The notes under the pieces: model-generated
Databases searched by the model: none
The model's input: only the letters and a program-made list of their open reading frames with translations
Told to the model about the DNA's origin: nothing
Virus record (IMG/VR): IMGVR_UViG_3300027782_000160
Coordinates: 1 to 40,009 of that record
Origin: a virus
Length of the DNA: 40,009 bases
Strand: one strand, 5' to 3'
Shown here: positions 1-7,844 of the stretch, piece by piece
Layout: every line of letters begins with the position of its first letter
How positions within the stretch are numbered: the stretch's first letter is position 1
Translations under genes and position numbers: made by a program

Positions 1-2
1 TC

Positions 3-323
3 ATAACATTCAATCAAAAAGGTGTAATTGAATGTTATGATTTAATAAATGATCCAATAGAAAAAAATAATATTGTTGTTGCAAAATATGAAACTTTTAA
101 AAGTAAAATTGATTTACTAATCAAAGAATGCAATGAAAAATTCATTGACTCTCCAAACCCTTGGCCTTCAATATGTAAAATAAAAGAAATATCTAAGACA
201 GTAAAATATTGGGGGCAACCAGTAAAAAAATTAATAAAAGTTCAAAACGAAGTTGCTAATGATTGTAAAAAAGAAGATACTTTTTTGCAACTATCTGGAT
301 ATGATATTTTTTACGATAAATAA
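3..323 (+). CDS. C-terminal fragment, possible sulfatase-like enzyme
   Basis: The reading frame is open from the window edge to TAA, leaving 106 residues; the start lies outside the window. The opening segment reads G-V-I-E-C-Y-D-L-x-x-D-P-x-E-x-x-N, which resembles the C-terminal signature of sulfatases and related alkaline-phosphatase-fold hydrolases (YDLxxDPxExxN). No catalytic residue is visible because the N-terminal domain is missing. The remainder is Lys-rich. A sulfotransferase gene lies 5 kb downstream, so a surface-glycan role is plausible but inferred. The assignment rests on one short motif. Confidence 0.5.
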   Translation: MTFNQKGVIECYDLINDPIEKNNIVVAKYETFKSKIDLLIKECNEKFIDSPNPWPSICKIKEISKTVKYWGQPVKKLIKVQNEVANDCKKEDTFLQLSGYDIFYDK

Positions 324-335
324 AATAAATTATTT

Positions 336-343
336 TATAAATA
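336..343 (+). promoter_or_regulatory. T4-type late promoter box TATAAATA
   Basis: A perfect TATAAATA lies 63 nt upstream of the adhesin-like gene at 407. T4 late promoters, read by the gp55 sigma factor, consist of this octamer alone with no -35 element. Similar octamers precede other late-type genes here, at 2791, 7530, 9401 and 10428 on this strand and at 33535 and 38875 on the other. Confidence 0.5.
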
Positions 344-406
344 CCTATGTGAACTATAAAAAGTAAATGATTTTCCCCAATCAATTACAACAACAAGGAA
401 ATAATT

Positions 407-1600
407 ATGAACATAGCAATACTCGGAGCAATAGACGAACCAACTTGGCTTGAAGATATTCAAACTAAATTAATGGCAACTAATAAATTTCAATTAATTG
501 ATATTGTTGATGTTTTAAATTCTACACCAACTCTTTCAACTTTGTTGAACTATGACTCTTTATTGGTATATAACGATGAATCATACGATAACGGTGTTGC
601 ATTAGGAAATATAATTTCTGATTACATTGATACTGGAAGAGGAGTAGTCACTTCGGTTTTTGAAACAGCAGGGGAATTGGGCTATTTGCAAGGAAGATGG
701 TATGATGAAGGATACTATGTTATTGATCCAGATGGACAGGAAAATGGTATTCAATTATATCTTGGAACCGTATTGCTACCCAATCATCCTATCATGGTCG
801 GAGTTACTACATTTGATGGTGGTTCTAGTAGTTATTATGGATCAGGAAGTCTTTCCCTATATACTACAATAATTGCTAATTGGAGTAATGGGTCACCTCT
901 TATTGCCGAAAAATCAAATAAAGATAATGGTGATCCAATAGCTGGTAAGTGTGTTGCTTTAAATTTTTACCCGCCTTCTTCAGATGTTAGAGGTGATTTT
1001 TGGAATCCCACTACTGATGGGGCAATAATAATGGCTAATGCCTTAGAATACGCAGCAGGAGTAGAAGTAGTAAATTACACAGTTCAATTGACTCCAGATG
1101 AAATTAATATAGATACTGAAGGTTCTTTAGATACTTCTATTTTTAACGGTGTTTCTAAACAAAGAACTATGAATAGCATAATTGTTAAAAATAGAAATAG
1201 TCAAAAAGTTGTAGGAAATTTAAAAGATGGTGATGCTTTTGATAATCAAATACAAACTTTAGCAAGTATTACAGGAGTTGTTGAATTGACTACAACAACA
1301 ACAACGACTACAACAGCTGCACCTACGACAACCACAGTTTCTCCTACGACTACAACAGTTGCACCTACGACAACCACAGTTTCTCCTACGACTACAACAG
1401 TTGCACCTACTACAACTACAGTTGCACCTACGACAACCACAGTTGAACCTACGACAACCACAGTTGAACCTACGACAACCACAGTTGAACCTACGACAAC
1501 TACAGTTGAACCTACGACAACCACAGTTGAACCTACGACAACCACAGTTGAACCTACGACAACAACTACTACAACAGTTGAACCTACCGCAGCACCATAA
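407..1600 (+). CDS. Virion surface or adhesin-like protein with Thr-rich C-terminal repeat
   Basis: 397 residues. Residues 1-225 form a globular region opening with M-N-I-A-I-L-G-A, with alternating hydrophobic strands and an N-V/G-A-L-G-N-I-I-x-D-Y-I motif. This type of Rossmann-like domain occurs in secreted bacterial surface proteins. From about residue 296 the chain becomes perfect P-T-T-T-T-V-(A/S/E) units, seven residues each, encoded by 21-nt tandem repeats. Such Thr-rich tracts act as flexible stalks and as substrates for O-glycosylation. A late promoter at 336 and an AAGGAA site precede ATG. A tail-fibre or head-fibre role is inferred from the fibre-like neighbour and the surrounding glycan genes. 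Confidence 0.7.
   Translation: MNIAILGAIDEPTWLEDIQTKLMATNKFQLIDIVDVLNSTPTLSTLLNYDSLLVYNDESYDNGVALGNIISDYIDTGRGVVTSVFETAGELGYLQGRWYDEGYYVIDPDGQENGIQLYLGTVLLPNHPIMVGVTTFDGGSSSYYGSGSLSLYTTIIANWSNGSPLIAEKSNKDNGDPIAGKCVALNFYPPSSDVRGDFWNPTTDGAIIMANALEYAAGVEVVNYTVQLTPDEINIDTEGSLDTSIFNGVSKQRTMNSIIVKNRNSQKVVGNLKDGDAFDNQIQTLASITGVVELTTTTTTTTTAAPTTTTVSPTTTTVAPTTTTVSPTTTTVAPTTTTVAPTTTTVEPTTTTVEPTTTTVEPTTTTVEPTTTTVEPTTTTVEPTTTTTTTVEPTAAP
1290..1595 (+). repeat. 21-nt tandem repeats encoding PTTTTV units
   Basis: In-frame tandem 21-mers of the form CCTACGACAACCACAGTTG(A/C)A run through the 3' end of the surface-protein gene. Early units encode A or S after V; the last seven encode E. The near-identity of the late units points to recent expansion by slippage or recombination. 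A shorter version of the same coding repeat ends the small gene at 5142. Confidence 0.9.
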
Positions 1601-1751
1601 TTTAATTCTTGATCAATTAGATTTAGATGGTATATGTTGATGGGGCTAACACTTGAATAAGTGTATTATGAATTATTGAAGAAAATAATAAAATTTTTAC
1701 TTGTAAAAATATATACACTATATCTAAGTGTTTTTACAAAAGGAGACTACT

Positions 1752-2789
1752 ATGGGTGCAACAAGTTCAGAAGGAGTAGGTCAAGGTTCAGTAACAAATA
1801 TTTATCCAAAAATTTTAAATGATGTTGTAAGATCAGAAAATCTTGTTTCTTCAGGCTTTACTGGTATAGTAGATATTGTTGGTAGCAATACTAATACTTT
1901 AACTATTACAGCAGGGCCAAGTGATGGAGAGCCAAGTGATAATGCACAAGACTTGAATTTGTTTGGTGGAACTGGTAATTCAACTGGCGATAACGATGGT
2001 GGTGATATTGCTATTGTTGGTGGCTATGGTAATGGATCTGGCGAAGGTGGTGAAGTATTTATCGCTGGTGGTGAAGGTGGCCCAACTTCATCTTATAGCG
2101 GACAGGTAATCATTGAAGGTGGTTATGGTGCTGATGATGAGGTTGATGGTGGTGGTGTTTATATTTATGGTGGGCCAGGAAGTTATGACAGCGGAAATTT
2201 TGGCAATGGTGGCGAAATCTACATGGCAGCTGGTGAAGCAGCTAATGGCGGTGGTCAAGGTGGCGATTTTTCCATGTATGCTGGTGACGGTTCAGGAACT
2301 GGTAATGGTGGCGATTTTAGAATTGAAGCTGGCAGTTACAATGGTAATTCCTCGCAAAGTGCTGGAGATTTTTCAGTATTTGCTGGTACTGTTTATGGTG
2401 ATGGCACTTCTGCTGGAAATGTAATTATTGCTGCTGGCAATTCGGCTTCTACTAAAAATGTAGCTGGTGGAGATATTACTATTAACTCAGGTAATGGTAC
2501 TGTTAATGGTCGTGGGGGTGACTTGAGTTTGACTACTGGTAATAGCGTTGGCACAGATCGTGCTGGAGATATGTTTCTTACTTGTGGCACTAATTCTGGT
2601 GCTGGTAGAAATGGTCATATTTATATTCAAAGTATGACTAGAATGCCATTATATGCAAATAATACTGAAAGAGATGCTGCTGCTGGCACTCCAACTAACG
2701 GCATGTTCTGTTACAACACAGCGACAAGCAACATAGAAGTCTATGTTGGTGGAGCATGGAAGAGTGTTAACACATCTGCAATTGTTTAA
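1752..2789 (+). CDS. Gly-rich repetitive fibre-like protein
   Basis: 345 residues from ATG at 1752, chosen because AAAGGAG sits 7 nt upstream; a longer reading from 1728 would need a TTG start. The N-terminus (M-G-A-T-S-S-x-G-V-G-x-G) matches that of the protein at 4391. The centre is built of G-G-x-I/V-x-I/V-x-x-G-x-G repeats, typical of triangular beta-helix fibre shafts. The last 60 residues (MPLYANNTERDAAAG, then GMFCYNT and VYVGGAWKSV) resemble the tip region of phage fibres. It is a likely trimeric fibre or receptor-binding protein. A strong terminator follows at 2811. Confidence 0.75.
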   Translation: MGATSSEGVGQGSVTNIYPKILNDVVRSENLVSSGFTGIVDIVGSNTNTLTITAGPSDGEPSDNAQDLNLFGGTGNSTGDNDGGDIAIVGGYGNGSGEGGEVFIAGGEGGPTSSYSGQVIIEGGYGADDEVDGGGVYIYGGPGSYDSGNFGNGGEIYMAAGEAANGGGQGGDFSMYAGDGSGTGNGGDFRIEAGSYNGNSSQSAGDFSVFAGTVYGDGTSAGNVIIAAGNSASTKNVAGGDITINSGNGTVNGRGGDLSLTTGNSVGTDRAGDMFLTCGTNSGAGRNGHIYIQSMTRMPLYANNTERDAAAGTPTNGMFCYNTATSNIEVYVGGAWKSVNTSAIV

Positions 2790-2790
2790 T

Positions 2791-2798
2791 TATAAATA
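2791..2798 (+). promoter_or_regulatory. T4-type late promoter box TATAAATA
   Basis: TATAAATA lies 2 nt after the fibre stop codon and 74 nt before the start of the gene at 2872. A terminator at 2811 lies between them, so the promoter's real target is uncertain. Confidence 0.3.
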
Positions 2799-2810
2799 AA
2801 CTATTAAACT

Positions 2811-2850
2811 AAAAACTCTTTTTCATTAATTTGAAGAAGAGTTTTTTTGT
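2811..2850 (+). terminator. Rho-independent terminator after fibre gene
   Basis: AAAACTCTT and AAGAGTTTT form a stem of about 9 bp, followed by a run of T residues. It lies 22 nt after the fibre stop codon. Confidence 0.75.
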
Positions 2851-2871
2851 TTTCACGCTTATATAAAACAC

Positions 2872-3324
2872 ATGGAAATTAATAAAAATTATTGGATGAA
2901 TGAATTAATTCATCCTTTATCACCTAATGAAGAAGATGTAAAAATTTACAAAAATAATTTATTAAAAGGAAGTGTATTACTTTTAGGATGTACACATAAG
3001 TTAATAAATTTAAGTGATTGTCAAATGGATATAGATCCTTGGTATGAAGGATCAAATGTTATAGTACAAGAATGGACAACAAATAAAAAATCTTACACGA
3101 ATATTATAGGAGATGGAGTTTTAAATTTTACTAAAGAGCTAACTGATAATTTATTATTAATGTGTGCTACTCACAGTAAAGTATTTGTAGCAAGATCATT
3201 TAATGATAAGCTACCAGAAATGAAGATAGCTAATTTCTTCCCAACCGAAAATGATTTTAATATAAAACCTACAAATACAATCAAATTTGACAAGTATTCT
3301 TTTTATATTTGGAATTTTTCTTAA
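2872..3324 (+). CDS. Methyltransferase-like small protein
   Basis: 150 residues. The segment S-V-L-L-L-G-C-T-H, followed by an acidic strand end D-I-D-P and later I-I-G-D-G-V-L, resembles motifs I, II and IV of class I SAM-dependent methyltransferases. The protein is short for the fold and the glycine loop is incomplete, so it may be degenerate or non-catalytic. It ends 1 nt before the start of the next gene, so the two are probably co-transcribed and translationally coupled. No clear Shine-Dalgarno site precedes ATG. Confidence 0.55.
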   Translation: MEINKNYWMNELIHPLSPNEEDVKIYKNNLLKGSVLLLGCTHKLINLSDCQMDIDPWYEGSNVIVQEWTTNKKSYTNIIGDGVLNFTKELTDNLLLMCATHSKVFVARSFNDKLPEMKIANFFPTENDFNIKPTNTIKFDKYSFYIWNFS

Positions 3325-3325
3325 C

Positions 3326-4333
3326 ATGAACGCAGATAGTTTAAAATTAATAAATAATTTAGAAAAGTCACAATGGAATTTTAAACCAGATTTTAATTTT
3401 ATTAAAGATTTTAAAATTATGACAAGATCAGATTTACAAAATTTAAAAATGGAAAAAGGATATTACACATGTAAAAGTTCTGGATCAACAGGCGAACCAG
3501 TTTCAGTTGAAAAGTCATATTATGATCATGTGTGGTTTGCTGCTAGTAATCTAAGAGAGATTATTTGGAGAAAATGGGATGTCTCTAAAAACATGGCAGT
3601 AATTAAACCTAACATTAATATTTGTGATATGAATTCTTGGGGGCTTCAAGCAAAAAATCAAGGTAATGTATATTGCATGAATTATCAACCAATTTCAGTA
3701 ATGCAGAAGTGGTTAGAAGAAAAGAACCCACATTACATTAGTTGTTTGCCTTCTATATTAAAGCAATTAGATTTATCTAAAATTAGTAATTTTATAGATA
3801 GCAAAGGAACTGGTGAAAAAGGTGGTACGAATTATTCAAGTGAAGAATGTGGAACAATAGCACTTACTTGTCCAGATAATAAAAGTGTATATCATGTAAT
3901 GGAAAATCAAATCGTTGAAGTTGACACAGATGGAGGATTAATAATATCAACTCTTTCAAACAAATATATAAGAAGATATAAACATGGAGATCATATTGAA
4001 TTAGGTACTTGTAATTGCGGTAGATCATTGCAAACTATAAAAAAAATACAAGGCAGAACAAGGAATATGTTTGTATTGCCAAACGGTGATAAAAAATGGC
4101 CTTTGATTGGAAGTTTAGAATTTGATAAATTTGGTATTAAAAGATATAAAGCAATACAAGTATCATTAGATGAATTAGAATTACATATAATAGCTAATCC
4201 TTTAAACGATAGAGAAATTGAATTAATTAAATTAGTTCAAGATAAATTAGATAGTTCAATTAAAGTTAACATAAAATATGTTGAAAGTTTCCCATCTTAT
4301 AAACATGAAGAATTTGTATGTTTGATTAAATAA
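3326..4333 (+). CDS. PaaK/CapK-like adenylate-forming enzyme
   Basis: 335 residues from ATG at 3326; a start at 3287 would overlap the upstream gene by 38 nt. Residues 51-59 read S-S-G-S-T-G-E-P-V, the phosphate-binding loop of the acyl-adenylate-forming superfamily in its phenylacetate-CoA-ligase form. Further on are a G-T-N-Y-S-S-E-E-C-G adenine-site motif and Y-K-H-G-D-H-I-E-L-G followed by C-N-C-G-R, matching the core motifs and hinge. It is shorter than PaaK (about 430 residues). Relatives in capsule loci (CapK) sit with glycan genes, as here. It probably activates a carboxylic acid for transfer to a surface polymer; the substrate is unknown. Confidence 0.7.
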   Translation: MNADSLKLINNLEKSQWNFKPDFNFIKDFKIMTRSDLQNLKMEKGYYTCKSSGSTGEPVSVEKSYYDHVWFAASNLREIIWRKWDVSKNMAVIKPNINICDMNSWGLQAKNQGNVYCMNYQPISVMQKWLEEKNPHYISCLPSILKQLDLSKISNFIDSKGTGEKGGTNYSSEECGTIALTCPDNKSVYHVMENQIVEVDTDGGLIISTLSNKYIRRYKHGDHIELGTCNCGRSLQTIKKIQGRTRNMFVLPNGDKKWPLIGSLEFDKFGIKRYKAIQVSLDELELHIIANPLNDREIELIKLVQDKLDSSIKVNIKYVESFPSYKHEEFVCLIK

Positions 4334-4351
4334 TAAATCAAAAAAATAATA

Positions 4352-4359
4352 TATAAATT
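4352..4359 (+). promoter_or_regulatory. Late-promoter-like box TATAAATT
   Basis: TATAAATT (7 of 8 to the T4 late octamer) lies 31 nt before the gene at 4391. The stretch between box and ATG (TCTTAGTGTTTTCACAAAGG) closely matches the leader of the fibre gene at 1752, which suggests joint regulation. Confidence 0.4.
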
Positions 4360-4390
4360 ATGTCTTAGTGTTTTCACAAAGGAGAATATT

Positions 4391-4750
4391 ATGGGTGCTT
4401 CAAGTGTTACAGGTGTTGGCAATGGTGCAGGAGAGCCTAATAAAGGGCCGTTAAACAATAGAACACAATATGTTTCTATTTTAGATCCACATGTTGTTTA
4501 TAGTGGAACTGTTTATATTGAAGAAGGTAGTAATGGAGAAGCTAATGTTGAACTTCCTGAATATGTTTGGGATGTTCCAGAAAAATTAACTATTGTTACC
4601 GCTGGCAAAGCTTGGGGTCGTTATAAAAATGTAAATGGTGATGGTCTTGTAACTAGTTTTACCATCTCAGGAAACAAAAAAAGAGATGTTGATTTCTTAG
4701 TTATCAAAGATGCAAACGGTAAATTTGTTGATGGCGACTATGATAATTAA
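4391..4750 (+). CDS. Small structural-type protein with MGASS N-terminus
   Basis: 119 residues. The N-terminus, M-G-A-S-S-V-T-G-V-G-x-G, is shared with the Gly-rich fibre protein at 1752, and the two genes have near-identical ribosome-binding leaders (CAAAGGAG). The rest is beta-rich, without catalytic motifs. The shared N-terminus suggests a common attachment module or assembly signal for two virion surface components. The start is secured by AAAGGAG 7 nt upstream. Confidence 0.65.
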   Translation: MGASSVTGVGNGAGEPNKGPLNNRTQYVSILDPHVVYSGTVYIEEGSNGEANVELPEYVWDVPEKLTIVTAGKAWGRYKNVNGDGLVTSFTISGNKKRDVDFLVIKDANGKFVDGDYDN

Positions 4751-4761
4751 TTTCATTATAG

Positions 4762-5145
4762 GTGAATATTATTACACCTATTGATAATTCTTTTTGGCAA
4801 GAGTTAAATAAAAATACATCCCCATGTGGACATCACTTGAAACATGGGGAAACTCTTCTAAGATGCAAAATGGTTGATGAAAGTACTTTTAAATTAATAA
4901 AAATAATTTCATTCAATCCTTTTGAGGCAAATAGAACTTGCAAGTTTTTATGTAATTTAGCTGATAAATATAAAATTACAATGTTAGGAATAGCTTATCC
5001 AACATTAGTTGGGCCTTCTGTTACAAAAACAGATAAGTTTTTTTTGGGAATGAACCAAGAAAAATTATTAAAATGGTACAAAAAATTTGGTTGTGAAATA
5101 ACAGAAATAAATGGCAAACATCATGTTAAAAGGAGTCCAAAATGA
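4762..5145 (+). CDS. GNAT-like acetyltransferase, small
   Basis: 127 residues from a GTG start. No good Shine-Dalgarno site is visible, so the start is uncertain. The C-terminal part, L-L-K-W-Y-K-K-F-G-C-E-I, matches the last helix and strand of GNAT N-acetyltransferases. The acetyl-CoA loop (R/Q-x-x-G-x-G/A) is not obvious. The stop overlaps the next ATG, so the pair is translationally coupled. Confidence 0.45.
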   Translation: MNIITPIDNSFWQELNKNTSPCGHHLKHGETLLRCKMVDESTFKLIKIISFNPFEANRTCKFLCNLADKYKITMLGIAYPTLVGPSVTKTDKFFLGMNQEKLLKWYKKFGCEITEINGKHHVKRSPK

Positions 5146-5372
5146 AGATTAAAGTTAAAATTGAAGAAACAAGAGTAGTAGTTACTAATAAAGATGACAT
5201 TGTTATTAGTATTTGGAATCATGCAATAATTGAAGATGCTGGCGGTTTAGATCGTTGTATTGAAAAATACAAAGAAGCTAATCCTAAAGCAGAAGTGGAA
5301 ATAATTGGTACAATGCCAACAACAACCACAACAGTTGCACCAGAAGTAACAACTGTTGCTCCAGTAGTATAA
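5142..5372 (+). CDS. Small protein with TTTTTVAP tail
   Basis: 76 residues, starting inside the 3' end of the preceding gene with AGGAG 6 nt upstream. Residues 1-55 are a compact alternating beta/alpha region. The tail reads P-T-T-T-T-T-V-A-P and then a second V-T-T-V-A-P copy, a short version of the stalk repeat in the surface protein at 407. The shared tail suggests exposure on the virion or a shared modification. Function is unknown. Confidence 0.6.
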   Translation: MKIKVKIEETRVVVTNKDDIVISIWNHAIIEDAGGLDRCIEKYKEANPKAEVEIIGTMPTTTTTVAPEVTTVAPVV

Positions 5373-5377
5373 TTTTA

Positions 5378-5420
5378 AAAATATCTCATGAAATGACTAA
5401 TATATTTTATGAGATATTTT
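5378..5420 (+). terminator. Perfect 12-bp inverted repeat covering a start codon
   Basis: AAAATATCTCAT (5378-5389) and ATGAGATATTTT (5409-5420) are exact reverse complements. The right arm begins with the ATG of the sulfotransferase gene. It could terminate the upstream unit (the arm ends in TTTT) or hide the start codon in readthrough mRNA. Confidence 0.5.
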
Positions 5421-6038
5421 AAATTACCTACATGTCACATTGCATTTAACGCAAAAGTTGGCTCATCCTCTTTGGCCTGTGCTATTGTAAAACAATATTA
5501 TCCAGAAGAATTAAAAAAAACTTTAGATGATCATGAGAAAACTTGGTCAAGATTTCCACAAAGTTTTAAAGATAGTTTGCCAGAACCTTTTCAAAAAATG
5601 TTAAAAAACGAAAAATTAGATTCAATAGCTTTTTGGCAAAACATTTGTCCTTACTCAAAAGATCCAGATACAGTTGTTTTATTAGCTATTCGTGATCCAA
5701 TAGTTAGATTTGCTTCTACAGTAGCTTATCTTGAAATAGCTCCTGAAAAAGCAATTAAAGCACTTGAGAACGATGAAAATGTTGTATTGGAAAAAATAAG
5801 TATAAATTTAAGAAAGAACACTCATTTTCTTACACAATCTTGTTTGATAAAACCAATTACTAAACTTTATTTGTTTCCTGATGAATTAGAAAAATTATGC
5901 AAAGATGCAGAATTAAATTGGCCAATGGAAAAAGTTAATGAAGGAAAGTTTGAAAAACCAAAACTATCAGAAGATATAATTGAAAGAGTTAAGTCCTATT
6001 ATTCCGAAGATGTAAAATTACATAAAACATTATTGTAA
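5409..6038 (+). CDS. Sulfotransferase family protein
   Basis: 209 residues. Residues 14-21, N-A-K-V-G-S-S-S, match the 5'-phosphosulfate-binding loop of PAPS-dependent sulfotransferases, with K16 as the key lysine. A-I-R-D-P-I-V-R-F-A-S at 93-103 matches the 3'-phosphate-binding motif with conserved R and S. The protein would transfer sulfate from PAPS to a hydroxyl, probably on a glycan given the neighbouring glycosyltransferases. It is slightly short for the family but keeps both cofactor motifs. The ATG lies in the right arm of a perfect hairpin and no Shine-Dalgarno site is visible. Confidence 0.7.
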   Translation: MRYFKLPTCHIAFNAKVGSSSLACAIVKQYYPEELKKTLDDHEKTWSRFPQSFKDSLPEPFQKMLKNEKLDSIAFWQNICPYSKDPDTVVLLAIRDPIVRFASTVAYLEIAPEKAIKALENDENVVLEKISINLRKNTHFLTQSCLIKPITKLYLFPDELEKLCKDAELNWPMEKVNEGKFEKPKLSEDIIERVKSYYSEDVKLHKTLL

Positions 6039-6047
6039 ATTTATTGT

Positions 6048-6503
6048 TCAAAATTCAAACTTAATTTGAAATTCACCTAACCTAAACATTAAACCATTTT
6101 TACTCTTGTATAACTTTTTACATTCTTCATATAGATAATCATCACACATTGTTGAAAGCATGTTGCTACAAGAATAACAAAACTTAAACCTTAAATCTAA
6201 TGATAATAAATACTCGTCTGATGTAAATATGCAGTCTAAAAAAGAAAAAATATGTTTGTAATTGCTCTTTATGTGCTCGTATAAATTATTGTTAATCATT
6301 GTGGATTCACATAACCATCCAACCCTTAATGTTGATTTATTTTTACACTTTGATAACTCTTCCATCATGGAATGATCAATGAATACTTCTATGTCACAAT
6401 CTTCTTCTGTCCAATCAAATAATTTTGGCTTTGTATTTGAACAACTTGAATTATTTATGTTGAATGGAGCACCAAACACCTTAAGCATTCCCCTTGTTTC
6501 CAT
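6048..6503 (-). CDS. Glycosyltransferase-like fragment
   Basis: 151 residues. The stretch V-G-W-L-C-E-S-T, then Y-E-H-I-K-S-N-Y-K, then I-F-T-S-D-E-Y-L-L resembles the N-terminal half of phage and bacterial glycosyltransferases of the fucosyltransferase or CgeB type, where a W-L-x-E-S segment is followed by a F-x-x-T-x-D-x-x-L strand. The sugar-nucleotide C-terminal domain is absent, so this may be a truncated gene. It follows the gene at 6592-7446 in the same direction with an 88-nt gap. Confidence 0.4.
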   Translation of the reverse strand: METRGMLKVFGAPFNINNSSCSNTKPKLFDWTEEDCDIEVFIDHSMMEELSKCKNKSTLRVGWLCESTMINNNLYEHIKSNYKHIFSFLDCIFTSDEYLLSLDLRFKFCYSCSNMLSTMCDDYLYEECKKLYKSKNGLMFRLGEFQIKFEF

Positions 6504-6573
6504 TTTTCACCAATATTAAAGAAATTATACTTGTAACTTATTTACTTGGTATCTAATAAATATTATTGAAAAG

Positions 6574-6602
6574 CGGAACTATTTCGACCTCCTAGTACTT
6601 AA
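6574..6602 (+). repeat. Intergenic CGGAA-nnn-TTTCG hairpin element, copy 1
   Basis: CGGAA-CTA-TTTCG, then ACCTCCTAGTAC. The same arrangement occurs at 7506, 7807 and 8414 with the stem bases kept and the three loop bases changed. The 3' part of this copy overlaps the end of the minus-strand gene at 6592. Confidence 0.6.
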
Positions 6603-7446
6603 TACAATTCAAAACATATGTCATCATTTTTTCTGTTGTTAATTTGTTTGCCACAATTTCCATTAACTCTTCCATAAATTCATCGTAATAATCAAATTTA
6701 TTTAAATCTAAATCGTGCATAGCTTTTATTATCTTTTTCTTGGGAAATTTAACCATAGTCATCTTTGGACAATCTTTTATATCTTTAAACAAAGGAAAAC
6801 AATGGTTCATCATGATTTCATAATGTCTTAAACAATCCCATCCTTGTTTCTTACAAGTTATTCCATAATAAGATTTTTGATAATCTTCAAAATAACTTTT
6901 TTCATCATGGAAAATATAAGTTTCTTTTTTATAAGGTATCACAGTTCCAAAATCATTAGTCTTTGTTGGCTTGTGTTTAATTATATTTTCTTTTGGTATA
7001 GCAAATTGAATTGGAATAATATTTTTAGTATTGTGTAATAACTCTCTTTTGAAATAATTTCCATAATTGGCTAATGTAAAATCAATTCCTTGATGATCTT
7101 CTCCATCTATAAATATAATTTCATTCTTGTTGTAACTTTTTCTAACCAACTCTAAGTATTCAAGCTTCCTTCTACAAGACCCATACATAATTGCTTTAAA
7201 ATATTTATTTTTTATTTTATCTTCTATATCTTCTCGATCAATTTCTAATTTGCTATCTAATTTGCCATATAAAGTAAATCCTCTTCCATATAAATTACGA
7301 TAACCACAATAATCGTCATACATGAAATTAATTCTTTTTGAATCAATGAAACTTTCTCCAAGAACACTTCTACCTCCATGAAACATTGTATCACTCATGT
7401 AATCAGGATAAACTTCATCACTTATAAAAAGTATTTTATCTTTCAT
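6592..7446 (-). CDS. Glycosyltransferase-like protein (CgeB-type C-terminus)
   Basis: 284 residues. The C-terminal region contains S-Y-Y-G-I-T-C-K-K-x-G-W-D-C-L-R-H-Y-E-I-M, then C-F-P-L-F and later C-P. This resembles the donor-binding half of CgeB-like glycosyltransferases, where an R-x-x-E pair and a P-x-F/I motif bind the nucleotide sugar. The N-terminal half has Rossmann-like strands (I-L-F-I-S-D-E, then I-I-F-I-D-G-E-D). It probably modifies a virion or host glycan. A fragment of a similar type lies just downstream. Confidence 0.5.
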   Translation of the reverse strand: MKDKILFISDEVYPDYMSDTMFHGGRSVLGESFIDSKRINFMYDDYCGYRNLYGRGFTLYGKLDSKLEIDREDIEDKIKNKYFKAIMYGSCRRKLEYLELVRKSYNKNEIIFIDGEDHQGIDFTLANYGNYFKRELLHNTKNIIPIQFAIPKENIIKHKPTKTNDFGTVIPYKKETYIFHDEKSYFEDYQKSYYGITCKKQGWDCLRHYEIMMNHCFPLFKDIKDCPKMTMVKFPKKKIIKAMHDLDLNKFDYYDEFMEELMEIVANKLTTEKMMTYVLNCIKY

Positions 7447-7505
7447 TATTAATATTTATTTTCAATTCAATAATTAAAAATGAATAAAATATTTTATCTG
7501 AAAAA

Positions 7506-7537
7506 CGGAACATTTTCGCCCTCCTAGTACATAAATA
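7506..7537 (+). promoter_or_regulatory. CGGAA hairpin element, copy 2, with late promoter
   Basis: CGGAA-CAT-TTTCG at 7506-7518, then CCCTCCTAGTA, then CATAAATA at 7530-7537, 7 nt before the ATG at 7545. The hairpin plus CCTCCTAGTAC plus late octamer forms a repeated intergenic unit. Confidence 0.55.
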
Positions 7538-7544
7538 CACTATT

Positions 7545-7802
7545 ATGAAAACATTTAATGAATACTTAAAAGAAAATAACTTATTCAATATGCCAGAAAA
7601 TAAGCATGTTGTTATAGACTTAATATTGGATTCAATTCCAACTGAATCAATTAAAAAAATAGAAAACCTTAATATCAATAGTGCAGAAGATCTTAAAGCT
7701 TTATTTAAGAGAAACAATTGGCCTATAAACATACCCGATGAACATTGGCAAAATACTTTTGAGTTTCTTAAAGGAAGTTTTCTTAATAAAAAACAAATGT
7801 AA
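7545..7802 (+). CDS. Small tagged protein, predicted capsid cargo
   Basis: 85 residues. The N-terminus M-K-T-F-N-E-Y-L-K-E resembles T4 capsid-targeting sequences (T4 internal protein III starts M-K-T-Y-Q-E-F). L8-K9-E10 fits the (L/I)-x-E site cut by T4-type prohead proteases. The body is helical and charged, with no known motif. The gene is preceded by a late promoter 7 nt before ATG and has no clear Shine-Dalgarno site. The neighbour at 7845 shares the first eight residues apart from one substitution. Packaging is inferred. Confidence 0.65.
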   Translation: MKTFNEYLKENNLFNMPENKHVVIDLILDSIPTESIKKIENLNINSAEDLKALFKRNNWPINIPDEHWQNTFEFLKGSFLNKKQM

Positions 7803-7806
7803 AAAG

Positions 7807-7837
7807 CGGAACTCTTTCGACCTCTTAGTACTAAATA
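7807..7837 (+). promoter_or_regulatory. CGGAA hairpin element, copy 3, with late-promoter-like box
   Basis: CGGAA-CTC-TTTCG at 7807-7819, then ACCTCTTAGT and ACTAAATA at 7830-7837, 7 nt before the ATG at 7845. Layout and spacing are the same as in copy 2. Confidence 0.5.
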
Positions 7838-7844
7838 CAATATT

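Noticed and set aside
1246-1545. Minus-strand frame of Val/Gly repeats opposite the Thr-rich stalk
   Set aside because: It is the complementary reading of the 21-nt repeats and has no ribosome site.
7436-7840. 134-codon minus-strand frame
   Set aside because: It lies opposite the tagged genes at 7545 and 7845 and their promoters; no Shine-Dalgarno site.
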